A DNA stretch of 64,000 bases from Chinchilla lanigera (GCF_000276665.1 NW_004955469.1:11657112-11721111); one strand, 5' to 3'; numbered from the stretch's first letter, positions 33,140-45,677 are shown. Program-made: numbers and translations. The notes: generated from the sequence alone by a model not told the origin.

Positions 33140-34600
33140 CAAGGTTCTTCTAAGGATCAAGTCTCCTTGCTTTGTTGAATGAATAACATGGTGCAATGAG
33201 ACAATGCAGCCACAGGTGGCAAGGGCCAGAAGCTGCCCAAAAGGTGATGTCCTCACTTCCAACAGGAGGTGCAGGACACAGAAAACCTGAGCCCTACAGA
33301 ATGGGCAGGTATGTGCTCCCTGGGGGCCTTGGAGCCTGGAGAGCACTTCCTGCTTTGGCAGGAAGAGCCAGCTCCGGCCATTAAAGACGAAGTAATAATC
33401 AGAAAAGCTATGGAATTGGAGCAGGGATGTGGGGAGGCAGGAAAAGGGAAAGGAAAGAGAGTAGATGGGCTGATTTTGTCTTTTCCAAAGGAACCCCAAG
33501 AAGGGAGAGAGCCAGGAGAAAAGTGGAATAAGGACCCCTACCCTTTACCCATAGATTCATTTAATAATTTCGAGCGTGTGCCCCGGCAGCCAGGCAAGGA
33601 TGGGTACATAAGGCCAAGTATAAGTGCGTGAAAGCACTTAAGAGTCAGGATGCAGGCTTCATGTGATAGGCACCATGCAGGGGCACCAGCCGGGCCCAGG
33701 GACTGGAACACACACTTGCCACTGTACACCCAGGGACCCCCATTAAAAATTCAGATGCCTTACCAGGCAGAACATCTCGAGGCTGGGGATCACAAGGGGG
33801 GAGTAGGATCAGGGAGGAGCAGTCGGGTGTCCTTGGGTGAAGGAAGAGGGCACCATGCGAGAGACAGATATGTACTGACATTGGGCATGAGAGACATGAG
33901 CAGCCTCTGGGTGTACAGCATGAGATATGTGGTGTGCATGACCCAGGAGCATGTGTGTGAGAAATGAGGTGTGGATGAACACGTGGTTGTGTGGTTGTTT
34001 GTGCCTGAAACCAGGGGCAGCCCCTTGTAGGGCTGGACCTTTGGCCCTGCAGCCCTGGAGTTGCACCCCTCGGTTGTGTTCCTCCCTAGTAGGCACAAAA
34101 ATGTTTGCATAAAGCCCAGGCCAGGCAGGAGCTCTGGGGCCATATCCAACCCCAGTGTGTATATGCATGCTTGTGTGTATGTGGGACCCTGGCAAGGGGC
34201 AGGAGGAAAGGGGGCATCACACTCATGTCTACACACACAGATGGCCTGGGCCTGGGCCTCATGGACTACTGTTCCAGGCACTTGGGAGACACCCAAGGAC
34301 ATAACAGATAAAAACTCTCCCCTTTTGATTACATTTTATAGAAAAGAAAACAGATTATAAATAACACACATTAAAATATCAACAATTATATTAAATATTA
34401 GATGAGAATTATTATTAAAGAAAAAATAAATCAAGGAAAAATAATATAGACTTCCAGAGACTAAGTGAGGTCAAATTTAAATAGTAGTCAGGAGAGAACT
34501 CACTGACAAGGTGGCTTGGAGCAAAGATCTGAAGTTATTGAGGCAATGAGCTATGTGGATATCTAAGGGAAAAAATGTCAAGCAGGACAAACAGTGTAAA
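33140..34600. other. Unassigned stretch, relatively GC-rich
   Basis: This stretch of about 1.5 kb is richer in G+C than most of the window (for instance 33640-34290) and opens several 100-170-codon frames on both strands. None has a domain, a consistent frame or splice signals that I can support. A TGTGTG-type run occurs at about 34160-34180. Confidence 0.4.
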
Positions 34601-34739
34601 CTTCATGAACTAATCTAGCTTGTCAAAGTGCCCTACTCTGTCTGACACTTGTACCTTCATCCAAAAATGGCCAAAATAGTACCTCCGTTTTCACATGTTA
34701 TCCTTATGATGTGACTTTAACACTCTTTCCATTAAGATG

Positions 34740-35215
34740 TAAGGTCAATATTCATTTACCTTAAATCTAGACAGACTTTAATTATGACGGAAATAATACT
34801 ACATAACTTCTGACCCTAACCATACTAGTAAAACTTCTGTGTGTTTCTCTTGGTACTCTCATTCTTGGAATCCAGCCACCATGTTGTGAGGAAGCCCAGG
34901 TAGCCAGTAGTGGGAACATGATATAGGTGTTCTGGCTGATGGCCCCACCTGAGGTCCCAGCAAATAGCTATCACCAACCAAGAGACAGGAGAGTGAACTA
35001 ACATTCAGATGAGCCCCAAGGCCCATCATGGACTTACTTTCAGCCTTTGAGTCTTCACAGATGAAGTTCCAGACTTCATCTGGAGCAGAAGCAAGACAGT
35101 CTTACTGTCCTTTCCAAACATCTGAGCTATATAATCCACAGACATAATAAAATGGGTGTTTTATGCCGCAAAGTTCAAATGGTTTGTTATACAGTCACAG
35201 AACAAGAAGTTACCA
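34740..35215 (+). mobile_element. MLT1-type MaLR LTR
   Basis: 'atccagccaccatgttgtgaggaagcccaggtagccag' and, near the 3' end, 'ataataaaatgggtgttttatgccgcaaagttcaaatggtttgttatacagtcacag' are classic MLT1 phrases. It is old, with no internal region recognised. Confidence 0.8.
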
Positions 35216-35454
35216 GAGAGATAGAGAGCCCTACCCCAGCCAATAATAAAAATGTAATCTTAATTCACATGTGCCTTGTGTGTCTATATCTTCCATGAGG
35301 ATCTTGATCTTTCTCCCTTCAGGGTTGTAAGTTGCACTTCCATGGGCACAGGAAGGAGAAGGGATTAGGGCTAGATAAGATCAATATATTTTTATGCTCC
35401 TTAACCTAAAAACTGTCCAGTAGTCTCAATATTACTTCCAAAATAGATCAGTGG

Positions 35455-35476
35455 AAAAAAAAAAAAAAAAAAAGAA
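35455..35476. repeat. A-rich tract
   Basis: A run of about twenty A with one G follows 'atcagtgg'. It may be a remnant tail of a retrotransposon just upstream. Confidence 0.7.
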
Positions 35477-35489
35477 TACTTACCCTAGA

Positions 35490-36315
35490 AGCAAACCACC
35501 CCCAAAAAAGTGAAAGAAATATCACAAATCAGTAAGGAAGAGAAGATTTACTTAAAAACTGATACTGGAACAAATGGTTAACTATTTAAATGAAAATCAG
35601 TTTAGAGTCTGCACTTGAATAAACTCAAAATAAATCAAAGAACTTAATGTGAAAAGTCAAATAAAACAGAAGAAAATATGGATAAAGATGTATTTTATTT
35701 CTTGCAGAGAAAGGCTTTCTAATTTTAGAAGCAAAGGAATTACAAAGGAAAATATCAATAGATTGGACTGCATGCCAAAAAATTATTAGCAATATTAAAA
35801 GACAATGGACTAGGAATAATATCTGCAGCAAATATTATAAGCAAAGAACAAATACAAAAAAAAACCATGCAAAATAAAAACACTGAGATCCCAATTGATT
35901 AATGGACAAAGGAAGCAAACAGAAAAATTCTAAATGAGAAAACCCAAAATTAAATATCCAGCCTGATCAGTTATCAAAATTCCAAATGAAAATAATGAGG
36001 TAATAATGATCTCCATCTAAAATATTAGCAAAATGATAATAATGGTGTATTGTGAGCTGGATATTCTTACTTTGGTGGTAGAAGTGTACATTTTGAAAGC
36101 CTTTAGCAAGGTAAGTTGGCAACTTGCATAATTACAATTGAAACAAAAGAAAAAATTTCAAAAACAATTTAGGGCAAATTTTTACCATTAAAGGAATAGT
36201 TGAAGAAATTATGATATATCTATTTTACAAAGTAATATGTATCTATTAAAATCATGTTTACAAAGAGTTTTAATGACATAGAGTAAAGAATCAAATTTTA
36301 AATAAAAGTATTTAT
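35490..36315 (+). mobile_element. Old L1/HAL1 3' part
   Basis: 'aataaactcaaaataaatcaaagaacttaatgtg' and 'aggctttctaattttagaagcaaaggaattacaaaggaaaatatcaatagattgg' match the C-terminal ORF2 region. The stretch 'agggcaaatttttaccattaaaggaatag...aaattatgatatatctatttta' is like an L1 3' UTR. It is degenerate and non-coding, on the plus strand. Confidence 0.75.
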
Positions 36316-36319
36316 GCAG

Positions 36320-39300
36320 GTTTCTACAAAGGATTAGGTCTAAGATGTCCCTCAAACTAATGATGCTGGTTATCTACAGGTTACTGTTGAATTTACTTAT
36401 CTATACATTTCTGGGCTTTTTGAGGAAATTAAAAAGGCCAGGGAAAGACTACTCAAGATTTAGTCCCAATGTTTCTGTGAAAGAAGGTAATATTACGTTT
36501 CTTATGAAAAGCACCACCCACAGGAACCACGAGGTTATGCAGGATTATGATGCCTGATGCTCAGCTTTGGAAGAAAATGAACAAGGAATGAGGAATCCAG
36601 GACTATTTTATACACCAGCTCTCAGTTTGTTTATGAGTGTGTTTTACATTTGCTTTTCAGTTCCTTGTGGAACAGAGAGATCTGACTAGTCTGGACACAT
36701 AAATTTTGGTATAGACTCCATTGGCTTTAGGAAAATTGAGAGAAACCGGGTGTGAAGGCATAGGATACCTGACTGCAAAGAGAGATTCTCAGTGAGATCA
36801 ACTCTACAGCCAACTCCCAAGGATGGCATCTTTTGACGTACTGGAAATTTGTGTCTAAACTAATCCAAGATCCCCTGAGATATTTACAGGTAATAACATA
36901 CAAATGCAACTATCTTGCACTGACTCTTTGAATACTACTAGATTCTTAGACAGGCATAATGTGATCAGCAACTATATTCCTTACTGGGGTCTTCCTACCC
37001 TTGCCCACTCAGCCACTCATAGATGGGAATTTAAGACTGGTCATTGGCAGTAGAGTTTCAACCCATTGAGCACAAGCAATATGTAAAAGGGAGAAAATCA
37101 GGTGAGGTCCCAATTATATTCCTGAGCCTAAAAAGCCTATAAAACATGCGGGGACTGAAGATGTGCTTACAAAGAAGTTTTGGACATTCTACAGTGACTT
37201 CTTGACTAATATCAAGTGGGTCATAGAACAATGATCTCCACACACCTTAGATACCAGCAACTCCTCTAGTGTTTAGTCCAGAAAGGAAAAGTGACTCATC
37301 CCACATCATACAGTTTGTTTGAAGCATATCATAGACCAATTATGATACAAGTGTGGCATTAGCTTTGAGGAAGCAATCTTTTGTTGAGAGTAATAATAAT
37401 ATCTACTTCACAGTGTTGGAAAGAAACTACCCATACTTGGTAGAAAGGTATATCTTCTACTATGCCATCCTGGTCAAAGAAACCATGCAGCCCATGCCTC
37501 TAACCCTGGATTGGGTATGATAAAGATCTCATGGCATGCTACAAACCCTCATCACCAGATGCAAGCTTCAGGAAACCCCACACTCACTACCTACTCTCTT
37601 CTGGATGAAGCATTGGCCATTTCTAAAAGAGATCCCAGGGTATTTGAACAATGATAGAGGGTCCACTGACTTGGTCATAATATATCCTTAATTCAGAAGA
37701 GCTGAGGACCTTGAAAGTCCAAGGAGTATAAAATCAGAACTGGGGAAGGGATGAAGCTGACTAGTGTGACACTTAGGACATCCTGCAGTTTTTCCAGTCC
37801 TTAATTTTCTCATCCGGTAAGCAGATGACACAGGTAGACAACCTGGGTAGTCAGTAAGGTTTTTTATAGCTCTATGTTTCTTTATGTTTCTTTATCATGT
37901 CTGAGATAGATTTATTCAATGGCAGCTCTCCTCGCTTGCAGGTTTCAGTGAGAAGTTTAAGAGACACACAGCTTCTCTCTTTAGATGACCTCCAGAGACT
38001 TCCCAAAAGCTTTTTTTGGAAGTAGCTTAGACTGTGTGGCCTCCTCAGCTTGGTATGCCTCATCTCCATCCACGTGCCCTCCAGGAATCAGGGACACGGA
38101 TGGTGTCTTCCCTGGGGTATGGCACTGGCCACTGATTGATGTTTCATAAAAGTGACAGTCAGTGTTATGGGCTCCCATTTCAAATAGGCAGGATGTCCAA
38201 GTATCATTTGTTATGATTAATGATAAATAGTCCAGAATGCAATGGCTTGATTTCAACTGCCTCTTCTCCACAACACTCCCAAGATCATATCCAGTGCCAA
38301 GATGACATTTGTTGGGGTTGGAGGGAGGGAGTGACTGGAGGGAAGATGTGCTCTGGGATCCAGACAGCTTCCAAAGCTAGATCAGCATGGCCAAGGGAGC
38401 AACAGAAGCTGAGGCAGGACTAGAATTCTGGCATTTGGCAGCTATAGGTGCTAGGAATGGGAAACCTAATAGCAGTGAGAGGGAGACAGGAATACTGACT
38501 TTGCTCAAGGATTTGTCCCAGGTCAGAGACAAGGGGTGTAGGTGCAGGAAAAATGAGTGGAGCAAACCAAAATGCTAGAAATCTGCCCTGAGACAGAATC
38601 CAGAAGGTAAATAAAGCCAAATGCTAGGAAAAGAATTCACCATCAGTTGCCAAAGCAGTCTATAAGGAAGCCAGAGAAAGAAGTAGGTACCCTAGAGTGG
38701 TTTCCTCCTTGGCAAAGCAATGGACATAGTTCTGGAGTCCCCTTTCTAGGCTCCAGTGATATGGAGATGCCATCAGGACAACCACAATATCCACTGTTTG
38801 TTCTTCCCTACCCAGGAGAATGGAAAGAATCACCTGATAACCACCTCCACTCTGGGCCTCAAAGTCCTTCAGGACCTTTTAATGTCCCTAACAAAGAAAA
38901 AGCCTTTAGATAATAAAGCAAGATCCCTGTGTGTCATGAAAGCCTGACTTGCTCTGGGAATGCTTTCTTTCAGCATGACACAAATTTGGCAGTGGAAGAA
39001 ATACTGGCTCCATCAAGGCCACTCCTGCAATGACTTCCTTAACACTAAGTAAAAATCATTCCACCATCAAGGTATACATTAGCTATTGATCAAATCTACC
39101 AATGCAAAGAAGGTATGGACAAATCCTCTAGTCCCACTGCCCAAGGATTTGTGCATCCAGAAGCACTTGGTGTGATTCCTGTTGTGGCTTCAAGCAATTG
39201 TAAGATTATTTCCTTTTCTCTGACTTCCTTCATCAATCCCCACTCACCCCCGCCACTGAGGACCATGCTACACTTGATGACTGTCAACTTCAGACCAGAA

Positions 39301-39890
39301 CAAAAAATGCTCTGCTGGTGTGACAAAGGCTGACATACTTGAAATAAACCTTGCAATGACAAGCTGAACCCAAAGGGACTTTGTGAAATATCAGATTCAT
39401 CAGATCAGACATTTTCCTCCCTCTTGAGAGGAACTCAGAAACAGGTGTGAGAAGTCAGATGTTTTAAGTAAGGGACACTGCTGGAGCCCTTGCCTAAGGC
39501 AGTTGCCACGCCGTGTACAGGGCCCCCTCCCCCCATGTATCCAGAGGGAACGCTGTTGGTGTTGTTCAGACACTTCTCAGGGGCTTTGTTTCCATGTTAC
39601 CAATGTCAATTCTCAACATACCAGGAGGAAAGAAAGGGAAGTTTTCACGTGGCAAGACTGAGATACACATAAGAAATCATTTCCAGGAAATCCCAATGAA
39701 AGCCACAAAGGCAGCCAAGAGTGAATTCTGGATTTAAACATGGTTAATTCCCCCATCAGCAGAGTCTTAGTAAATAATATTGGAGGAGAGTTTGTCTTGC
39801 ACTGAACCGCCAAAATCTGCCTTCACTCCTTCCTGGCTCGCTCTCTTCTCCCATCAGGGACCCTCCTTAGCAGATTTTGTCTAATGTCAG
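36320..39890. other. Largest unassigned stretch (about 3.6 kb)
   Basis: I see no confident repeat, gene or microsatellite except a possible MIR-like phrase at 37740-37860. Frames up to 96 codons occur on both strands with no motif. It may be unique intergenic DNA or very old LTR-retrotransposon sequence. Confidence 0.4.
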
Positions 39891-39892
39891 TC

Positions 39893-39950
39893 CTTGTCAG
39901 CCTGGCTGCACAAAAGAATCATCTATGGAGTTCTTAAAAACATACCTGCA
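39893..39950. mobile_element. MER5-like fragment
   Basis: 'cctggctgcacaaaagaatcatctatggagttcttaaaaaca' corresponds to part of a MER5A/B hAT MITE. It is truncated against the L1 that follows. Confidence 0.5.
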
Positions 39951-39959
39951 TTTGGCAGT

Positions 39960-40640
39960 TTAAAAGTTAAACATCAAATTCTATGTCAACCAGAAATTCC
40001 ACTCCCATGCTTATACCCAAGAGAACTTACTTTTTTTTTTTTTTTTTTTCCCCTCCGGTACCGGGAACCGAACTCACGACCTTGCGCTTGCCAGGCAGGT
40101 GCTTTTGCCACTGAGCTAAATCCCCAGCTTCACCCAAGAGAACTTAAAGCAGGGACTCAATCAGATGCATGTTAATGCTCATAGCAGAATTATTCACATA
40201 CAACAAAAGGTGGAAACCAACCATTTGTCCATTAGCAGATAAATGAGGAAACAAGATGTGCTATATATACATGCAATGAAGTAATTTTTAAATAGAATAA
40301 AACTGGTATTTCTACAGCATGGATGAACTTTGCAAGCATGCTAATGAAGTAGGCCAGACACAGAAAGCCAAACACGATTCCACTTGTGGGAGGTACTGAG
40401 GATAGCCAAATTCAAGCAGAGAAAATAAAATCGAGCATACCCGGAGCTGAGGAAGGGGCAATGGGGAGAATGGGGCAGAGTTTCTTCTTTGGGGGATGAA
40501 CAAATTGTAGAAATGGATAGCGGTGATTGTGTCACAACACTGTAAATGTACTTAATTGCCACTGAATCATAACTTGAAATTGGTTAAAATTTTAAATTTT
40601 GTTATGTATATTTTACCTCAATGAAAAATACTTTTTAAAA
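39960..40640 (+). mobile_element. L1 3' end split by an ID SINE
   Basis: 'gaaattccactcccatgcttatacccaagag' (ORF2 C-terminus) leads, after the ID insertion, into 'atgttaatgctcatagcagaattattcac', 'atggaaaccaacc', 'ctgaggatagccaaattcaagcagagaaaataaaat' and a terminal 'atattttacctcaatgaaaaa'. This is the 3' UTR order of L1MA/MB-like elements. It is non-coding. Confidence 0.8.
40030..40131 (-). mobile_element. ID SINE, minus strand, TSD ACCCAAGAGAACTTA
   Basis: The complement begins AGCTGGGGATTTAGCTCAGT, has a tRNA-like GGCAAAAGC...CTGCCTGGCAAGCGCAAG middle, and ends GAGTTCGGTTCCCGGTACCGG with a T-run (A-tail) of about twenty. Exact 15-bp target duplication at 40015-40029 and 40132-40146. It is about 93% identical to the copy at 59.1 kb. 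Confidence 0.95.
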
Positions 40641-40657
40641 AAAAGAAAAGCACAGGG

Positions 40658-40740
40658 AGGTTGAGTGTGTAGCTCAGTAGTAAAGTGCTTGCTTAGCATG
40701 TGTTAGGGTCTGAGTGATCAACCCCTAGCACTAGGAGGAA
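40658..40740 (+). mobile_element. Degenerate ID SINE
   Basis: 'gaggttgagtgtgtagctcagtagtaaagtgcttgcttagcatgtgttagggtctgagtgatcaacccctagcac' is an ID body without a clear tail. It follows the L1 3' end and its A-rich tail. Confidence 0.75.
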
Positions 40741-40744
40741 AATC

Positions 40745-42000
40745 ACATGAAAGCTTGGAAACATCATACCTATCCTCAAATCTCACCTAAGATCAACTGA
40801 ATCAGACCCTCTTGGGCATGGCTCATGCAGTATCTGACTGACCTCTCAGCATTTTGTCCACCCATTCTTGCCTCACCTCCTGCACAAATGAAGATGTGTT
40901 TAAAGTAATATTCTAAGAACTAGAGATGAGCATCAGCTGAGAATCTAGAGTCACCCACCTGATCAGATCCCACAGCTAGAAAAGCGGATGTAGTGATTTT
41001 AACATGACCACAAGCCCTTTGGTATTTTTCCCAAGCCTGCTTTCTAAGGAAGGAAATGTAAGCTCGCCATTTCCGGCTTCTCCCCCTCGCGGCTCGCTCA
41101 CGGTGGGGACAGCTAACTACCACACTGTGAAGCGCAGACTGAGTCTCGCTTCCTCTTGTCCTTGTTCCTGGTCCTGATTGTGGTGAGGATATGTCAGAAG
41201 CTCTGTCAAGAGGTCTTTGAGGTTTTCAGGTTTGCATTTTTTGAGCTTATCCTACTCCAGGGTGGTGAACTGGTGAGATAGAGTAGACCTCCAGGCGGCA
41301 GACACAGGAAGAACCTGTTGCCATATCCAGGCAAGTGAGAAGGCAGAACCAAGCCAAGCAGGGATAGAATGAAGTAGAGGAGATGGATGAAGAAAAGAAT
41401 GAGAGCATATTTAGGAGTGAGGCAGAAGAGATTAGCCTGATTCCCAGATTCCTCACTTGGGAGGCCAGGTTGGTTGAGGAATGTAAGGAGGCCACAGAGT
41501 GCAGTCATACATCTTGAATCTGGCCTGACTACCCACTTGAAGCTCTACTGCCCTCCCAGCCTCCCTTTGGTGTGGGCTTTCCAACTCTCAGTCTCACAAG
41601 GCATTAACTTGAAGAGCCTCAAAGATCATCTATCTTGTCAGTGCTTCCCTCCCAGCCAGCTGCCAGGCTAGTTATTGGCATCTCACAGTCTCAGCTCCTA
41701 GCCTGTCTCAGCAACTGCAAGGGTGAGTCTGCACTATTTTTTACCAGGGGGTAGCTTCTGGGAGCTGCTCTTCTCCCAAGACCCATCAATTCTCACCCTT
41801 CACACCAGCAAAACCCAACCTCACCAGGCTTCTCAGAAGGAACCAAGAAGAGCACCAAGCTTGAAATAAAGCAGCTTCTGGTGCTGCCTTGTCCCTTCCC
41901 ATCACCATCTGTTCTGCTGTGCTCTACCTGCTCATGATGTTATCATCCCGGACTTCTGCGTCAGCTAGCAATGTGTGATTGTTAAGATTATGTTCTTCTA
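40745..42000. other. Unassigned stretch with a small CpG cluster
   Basis: Most of this 1.25 kb shows no recognised repeat. A small CpG-containing segment at 41060-41160 (TCTCCCCCTCGCGGCTCGCT) stands out, and could be an LTR piece or a tiny GC-rich element. Frames of about 100 codons on the minus strand have no support. Confidence 0.4.
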
Positions 42001-42009
42001 TCTACCCTG

Positions 42010-42185
42010 CTTTTGCCTTGCAGGCTGTGGCCTCAAGAAAGTTACTTCCGCTTTCTAATTCTCAAGTTTCTTGTCTGTAAAGTGAGGATAATAATAGCCC
42101 AAACTCCATAACATTGTATCAGGATTCAAGGAAATTATATATAATAAAGAAGATGCTTAGTACAGTGTTTGCAACATGACAAACT
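42010..42185 (+). mobile_element. MIR remnant
   Basis: 'ttctcaagtttcttgtctgtaaagtgaggataataatagcccaaactccataacattgtatcaggattcaaggaaatt' follows the MIR core and continues into its 3' part ('agatgcttagtacagtgtttgcaacatgac'). Confidence 0.8.
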
Positions 42186-42189
42186 TCAA

Positions 42190-42412
42190 CTAAAAATTAT
42201 CAGCGGTGATGATGGTGAGGATGGTGGTGATGATGGTGATGCTGATGCTGGTGCTGATATGGAGATGATGTTGATAACAGTGGTGATGTTGATGCTGGTG
42301 CTGATATGGAGATGATGTTGGTGATAACAGTGGTGATGTTGATGCTGATGCTGATGCTGATTGTGGTGGTAATAATGATGATGAAGATGACAAAGGTGAT
42401 GATAATGATGAT
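42190..42412. repeat. (GAT/GGT/GCT)n trinucleotide-like tract with 47/50-bp tandem duplication
   Basis: The tract is built from GAT, GGT and GCT units. A higher-order duplication lies inside: the 47-bp unit at 42244-42290 is repeated at 42291-42340 with only a 3-bp insertion (GTG). A Ser/Pro/His-rich minus-strand frame across it is an artefact. Confidence 0.9.
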
Positions 42413-42779
42413 CTCTTCTTCCTTACCTGCTCACTGGTAATAGATCCCAGTTCTGCCTTGAATTAGCTGTTAGGCTGTGTCTCATATTCAATTTCTTTCT
42501 GTCCATGCTTCCATCTTTCTCAGCTTCCTTGGTCCTTACTTCTTTCTGCAACACCTAACTTCCTAGTACTTATGGTAAAAAGCCAGACTCTCCAAGCTAA
42601 GGGTCTATGGCTAATCCAGTCTGGCACATTTCTTTCATAAATGAATAATTAGAGGTTCCATGAAGTAATTTGCTCTAGGATTACTGTCTTTTTTGACCCC
42701 TTTCATGTCACATTTACAACTCAGAAATAAGCATGTAACTTGTTTTTCCTGTCTGTAAGCTAACTCTGGTATAAACGTG

Positions 42780-43165
42780 GACCAAAACATAACACCATCT
42801 CACACCCTTTATACTTGCTGTTTCCTCACCTGATGCTCTCTTCCTCCGGATATCCTCATGCCTCTGTTGTGCACATTATTCCTATTCCTGCTCTAATATC
42901 AGCTCATCACATCTCTACCCATTGTAAGGAAATAGACACTGCCTCATCACTCTCTGTCTCCTCCCAGGTTTCATTTTCCCCGGAGCCATATCTCCACCTG
43001 GCATGTTATGTGTTTCTTGGCTTATTGTCTGTGTTCTGTAGCATATAAAAAGCCATGACAGCGGGAAGTTTCTTCTATTTTGTTCACTGCTGTATTGCTT
43101 CTGCCTAGAATGTGTCTGGCACACAGTAGCTATTAAATAAATAATTGTTCATTTGATCACTCATT
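42780..43165 (+). mobile_element. L2 LINE 3' end remnant
   Basis: The order 'tgctgtttcctcacctgatgctctcttcctcc', 'aatgtgtctggcacacagtagctattaaataaat' and 'cactcattcattaattcattc' is diagnostic of the L2 3' end. Frames of up to 77 codons are not genes. Confidence 0.8.
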
Positions 43166-43929
43166 CATTAATTCATTCAGTGGTATGTCAGCCCATTGTT
43201 TACAGAATGAATACATGAGGCCTATTCCACCAACTGTTTAATTGGTTCACAGTTTCACGGAATGTAGTAGCAAATCAAAGCACAGAATGCCATTTCTATT
43301 GTTCTCCAGCACTGGGTTTGTTCTTCCTGCCTGTAGTTTAGGCCTTCAGGGCAAGAGAGCTGTTCTCCATGGTTGTCCACTGGTTTTCAGGGGAGAATCC
43401 AGGAGCCACTGTTCCTCCTAGAATGAGTGGTGGCCACATGGCTCCCAGTAAGGCACTCAAGAAAGCCCCTCTTTCCTCTGCCAACACTGGAATTCTGGCC
43501 TCTTTCCCAGACCCAGAGGAGACATGGCCACCACATCAGGGTGTGGTGAGCCTTCCTGTTACCACAGCCTGTGGGGACCATTAACCTTCTACCTCAACTG
43601 AGGAGGTAAGCTGAGAATAACACTGTTTGGTAAAAATGACTTTTCTATTATTGTGAGGGAATAAAAAGCTGTCTCTTTTCTTTGGTTGGATTGCAGGATA
43701 AATCAAATACATAGTTTTTTGTTTACTAAGAATCCACCTGTTTACAATTTGTAAAGTGACTTGATTGTCTCCTAGAATGAAAGTACTGAGCTGTAGTATT
43801 TTATACAACAAGAAAGAACAGAAGACACAAAAGTTGGAGAGGGGAAAAAAAAAAAACAAAGAAGGTTGTTGAGCCTTTAGAAAATTAGGTTTCCAGAAGT
43901 TGAATGAAAATAATGGAAACTATTATAAA

Positions 43930-44110
43930 CCAAGCTTTATGTTAGGTATATTGTTCGTTATATCTACAAACCTCACAATTCCTGAAAGTTTCTGTATTTT
44001 ACACTTGAGAAACTGAGGCTCAATGGTCACAAGATTATCTGAGCTTCAAAAGCTGATAAACTGTAAACTCCAGATTTAATCCCGAACCTAGATTTTGTTC
44101 TTTGACCATC
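43930..44110 (+). mobile_element. MIR-like remnant
   Basis: 'ttttacacttgagaaactgaggctcaatggtcacaagattatctgagctt' fits the MIR core. The flanks are less clear. Confidence 0.7.
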
Positions 44111-45660
44111 ATTCCCAGAAAAATATGCCAAACTGACCTGGTGGGATGTTTTCTAGTACAACGTTACCCAGCTCAGATCTGGATGTTACCAGTGGGATTG
44201 TGAGCTCCTTTCTAGACCCAGAGGAGAGAAGGCATGCCTGTTTACTGCCATTCGGAGAAGCTATGATCCTTTCTGTCCCAACTTGGGAGACAAGATGAGT
44301 AGAACATTATTTGGATAATTGGATGTTTCCAGTGGACTTAGGCCACTACTGAGTCTAAGAAATTTCCAGTCTACACTGGAAAATTAATGAGTTGCCAATC
44401 ACTATGATGAAAGAACTCTCTTTTCATGGAGAACTCAGAGCATAGAGGCTCAGCCAATGCAATGATAGTGGGCACAGCATAAAATTAGACTGGGGGTATT
44501 AGAGAGCATGCAGGTGTGTGGGGCATAGGGCTAAGAAGAAAGTAGCTCCAGGAGGAAACACTGGCCAGGAATCCAGAGTTAAGAAGGTGAGGCTGGTAGA
44601 CAGATCTTGGAGAGAAGCTAGGGCAAAAAGTTGTGCAAAAACATAGCAGCCTGTTTGGGTAGAGCTGAGCTGTGAGGCAGAGTTCCCCTAGGAAGGCAAT
44701 TCCATACAGCAGTGGTGTGAACCTATGGCACGCATGTTGCAGTAGGCTATGTATTATCACTGAAACCTTTAAAAGCTTCACCATCACTCCCATACAGCCT
44801 ATTTTGAGTGCAGAGTCACAAGCTCCTTTGAATTCATGAACCAGGACATTAAACTGTCCCTTGTTTGGGACCCAAAGGCTACTATCCATCTGTAACCTGG
44901 GCCTGCAGAACTGCTCCTGGACACACTGACCTGACACAAAGGACAAGAATCTCTCTTCCAGTCAGTTCTCCTGAGTTCAGAGAAAATCTGGCTTGGAAAA
45001 TTTCCAAATGTTAAGACCAGTACTCTCACATTAAACCAGTCCTTCTCAAAGTGCTGGATACTCATGAGGCAAGGAGTGTACACCTGAGCATGTGGTAACA
45101 TACTGCTTCCTCCATTGAGAAGGCATCAAAATGAAAACCACATAACAGAACTAACCAGTGAGATCATTGATCAGAGTGAGTGACATCTGGGTATAAGATC
45201 TTTATATCACCCACGACTACCTAAGGCTATATATGAGCTGTCAGTGCGTTTTAAGCTTTTCTGCTCCAGCTTCTTGGTCTAATGTCTTCTCTCTTCCAAA
45301 CCAACCCTGTAATTCCATTTACATCCTGGAGGGACTGACAACAGGAAAAGCATGGGCCTCAAGGAGTTACCTTCTAGGCAACGGTTCACTCAGCTTGATT
45401 TAAAGGACAAGGTGGCTCATTCTATCCCTTTGCTCCCCAATACACAATTATCCTTCCTTGAAACAAATGAATCAATAGAGGAGTCATAAAGAAGAGTGGA
45501 AGGGTAAAACTTTTCTTTTAAGGAAAACTTTTCCTTCCCTACATTAAGAAGCAACCATTAGGTTCCCTGTAAATCTGATAGCAACAGGACAGAAACTTCA
45601 TGAGCTTAAGCTGTCAAAAAGAGGAAATGCCTGAAGTATTTAATTAAAAGGGAAGAATTA
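44110..45660. other. Unassigned intergenic stretch
   Basis: I see no gene. The longest minus-strand frame of the window (44485-44946, 153 codons) lies here. It has no domain, no sequence homology that I recognise, and its composition follows the DNA rather than a protein pattern. The piece around 44700-44850 could be old DNA-transposon sequence. Confidence 0.4.
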
Positions 45661-45677
45661 TTACTTTATTGTCATCT

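Noticed and set aside
33104..33499. 131-codon minus-strand open frame
   Set aside because: It begins beside and partly inside an ID SINE region and resembles no known protein.
33790..34302. 170-codon minus-strand open frame
   Set aside because: It lies in a GC-rich stretch where long frames arise by chance. Frames overlap on both strands, and there is no motif, homology or splice structure.
44485..44946. 153-codon minus-strand open frame with hydrophobic stretches
   Set aside because: No recognisable domain or family. Hydrophobic segments follow pyrimidine-rich DNA. No promoter, splice or polyadenylation context.
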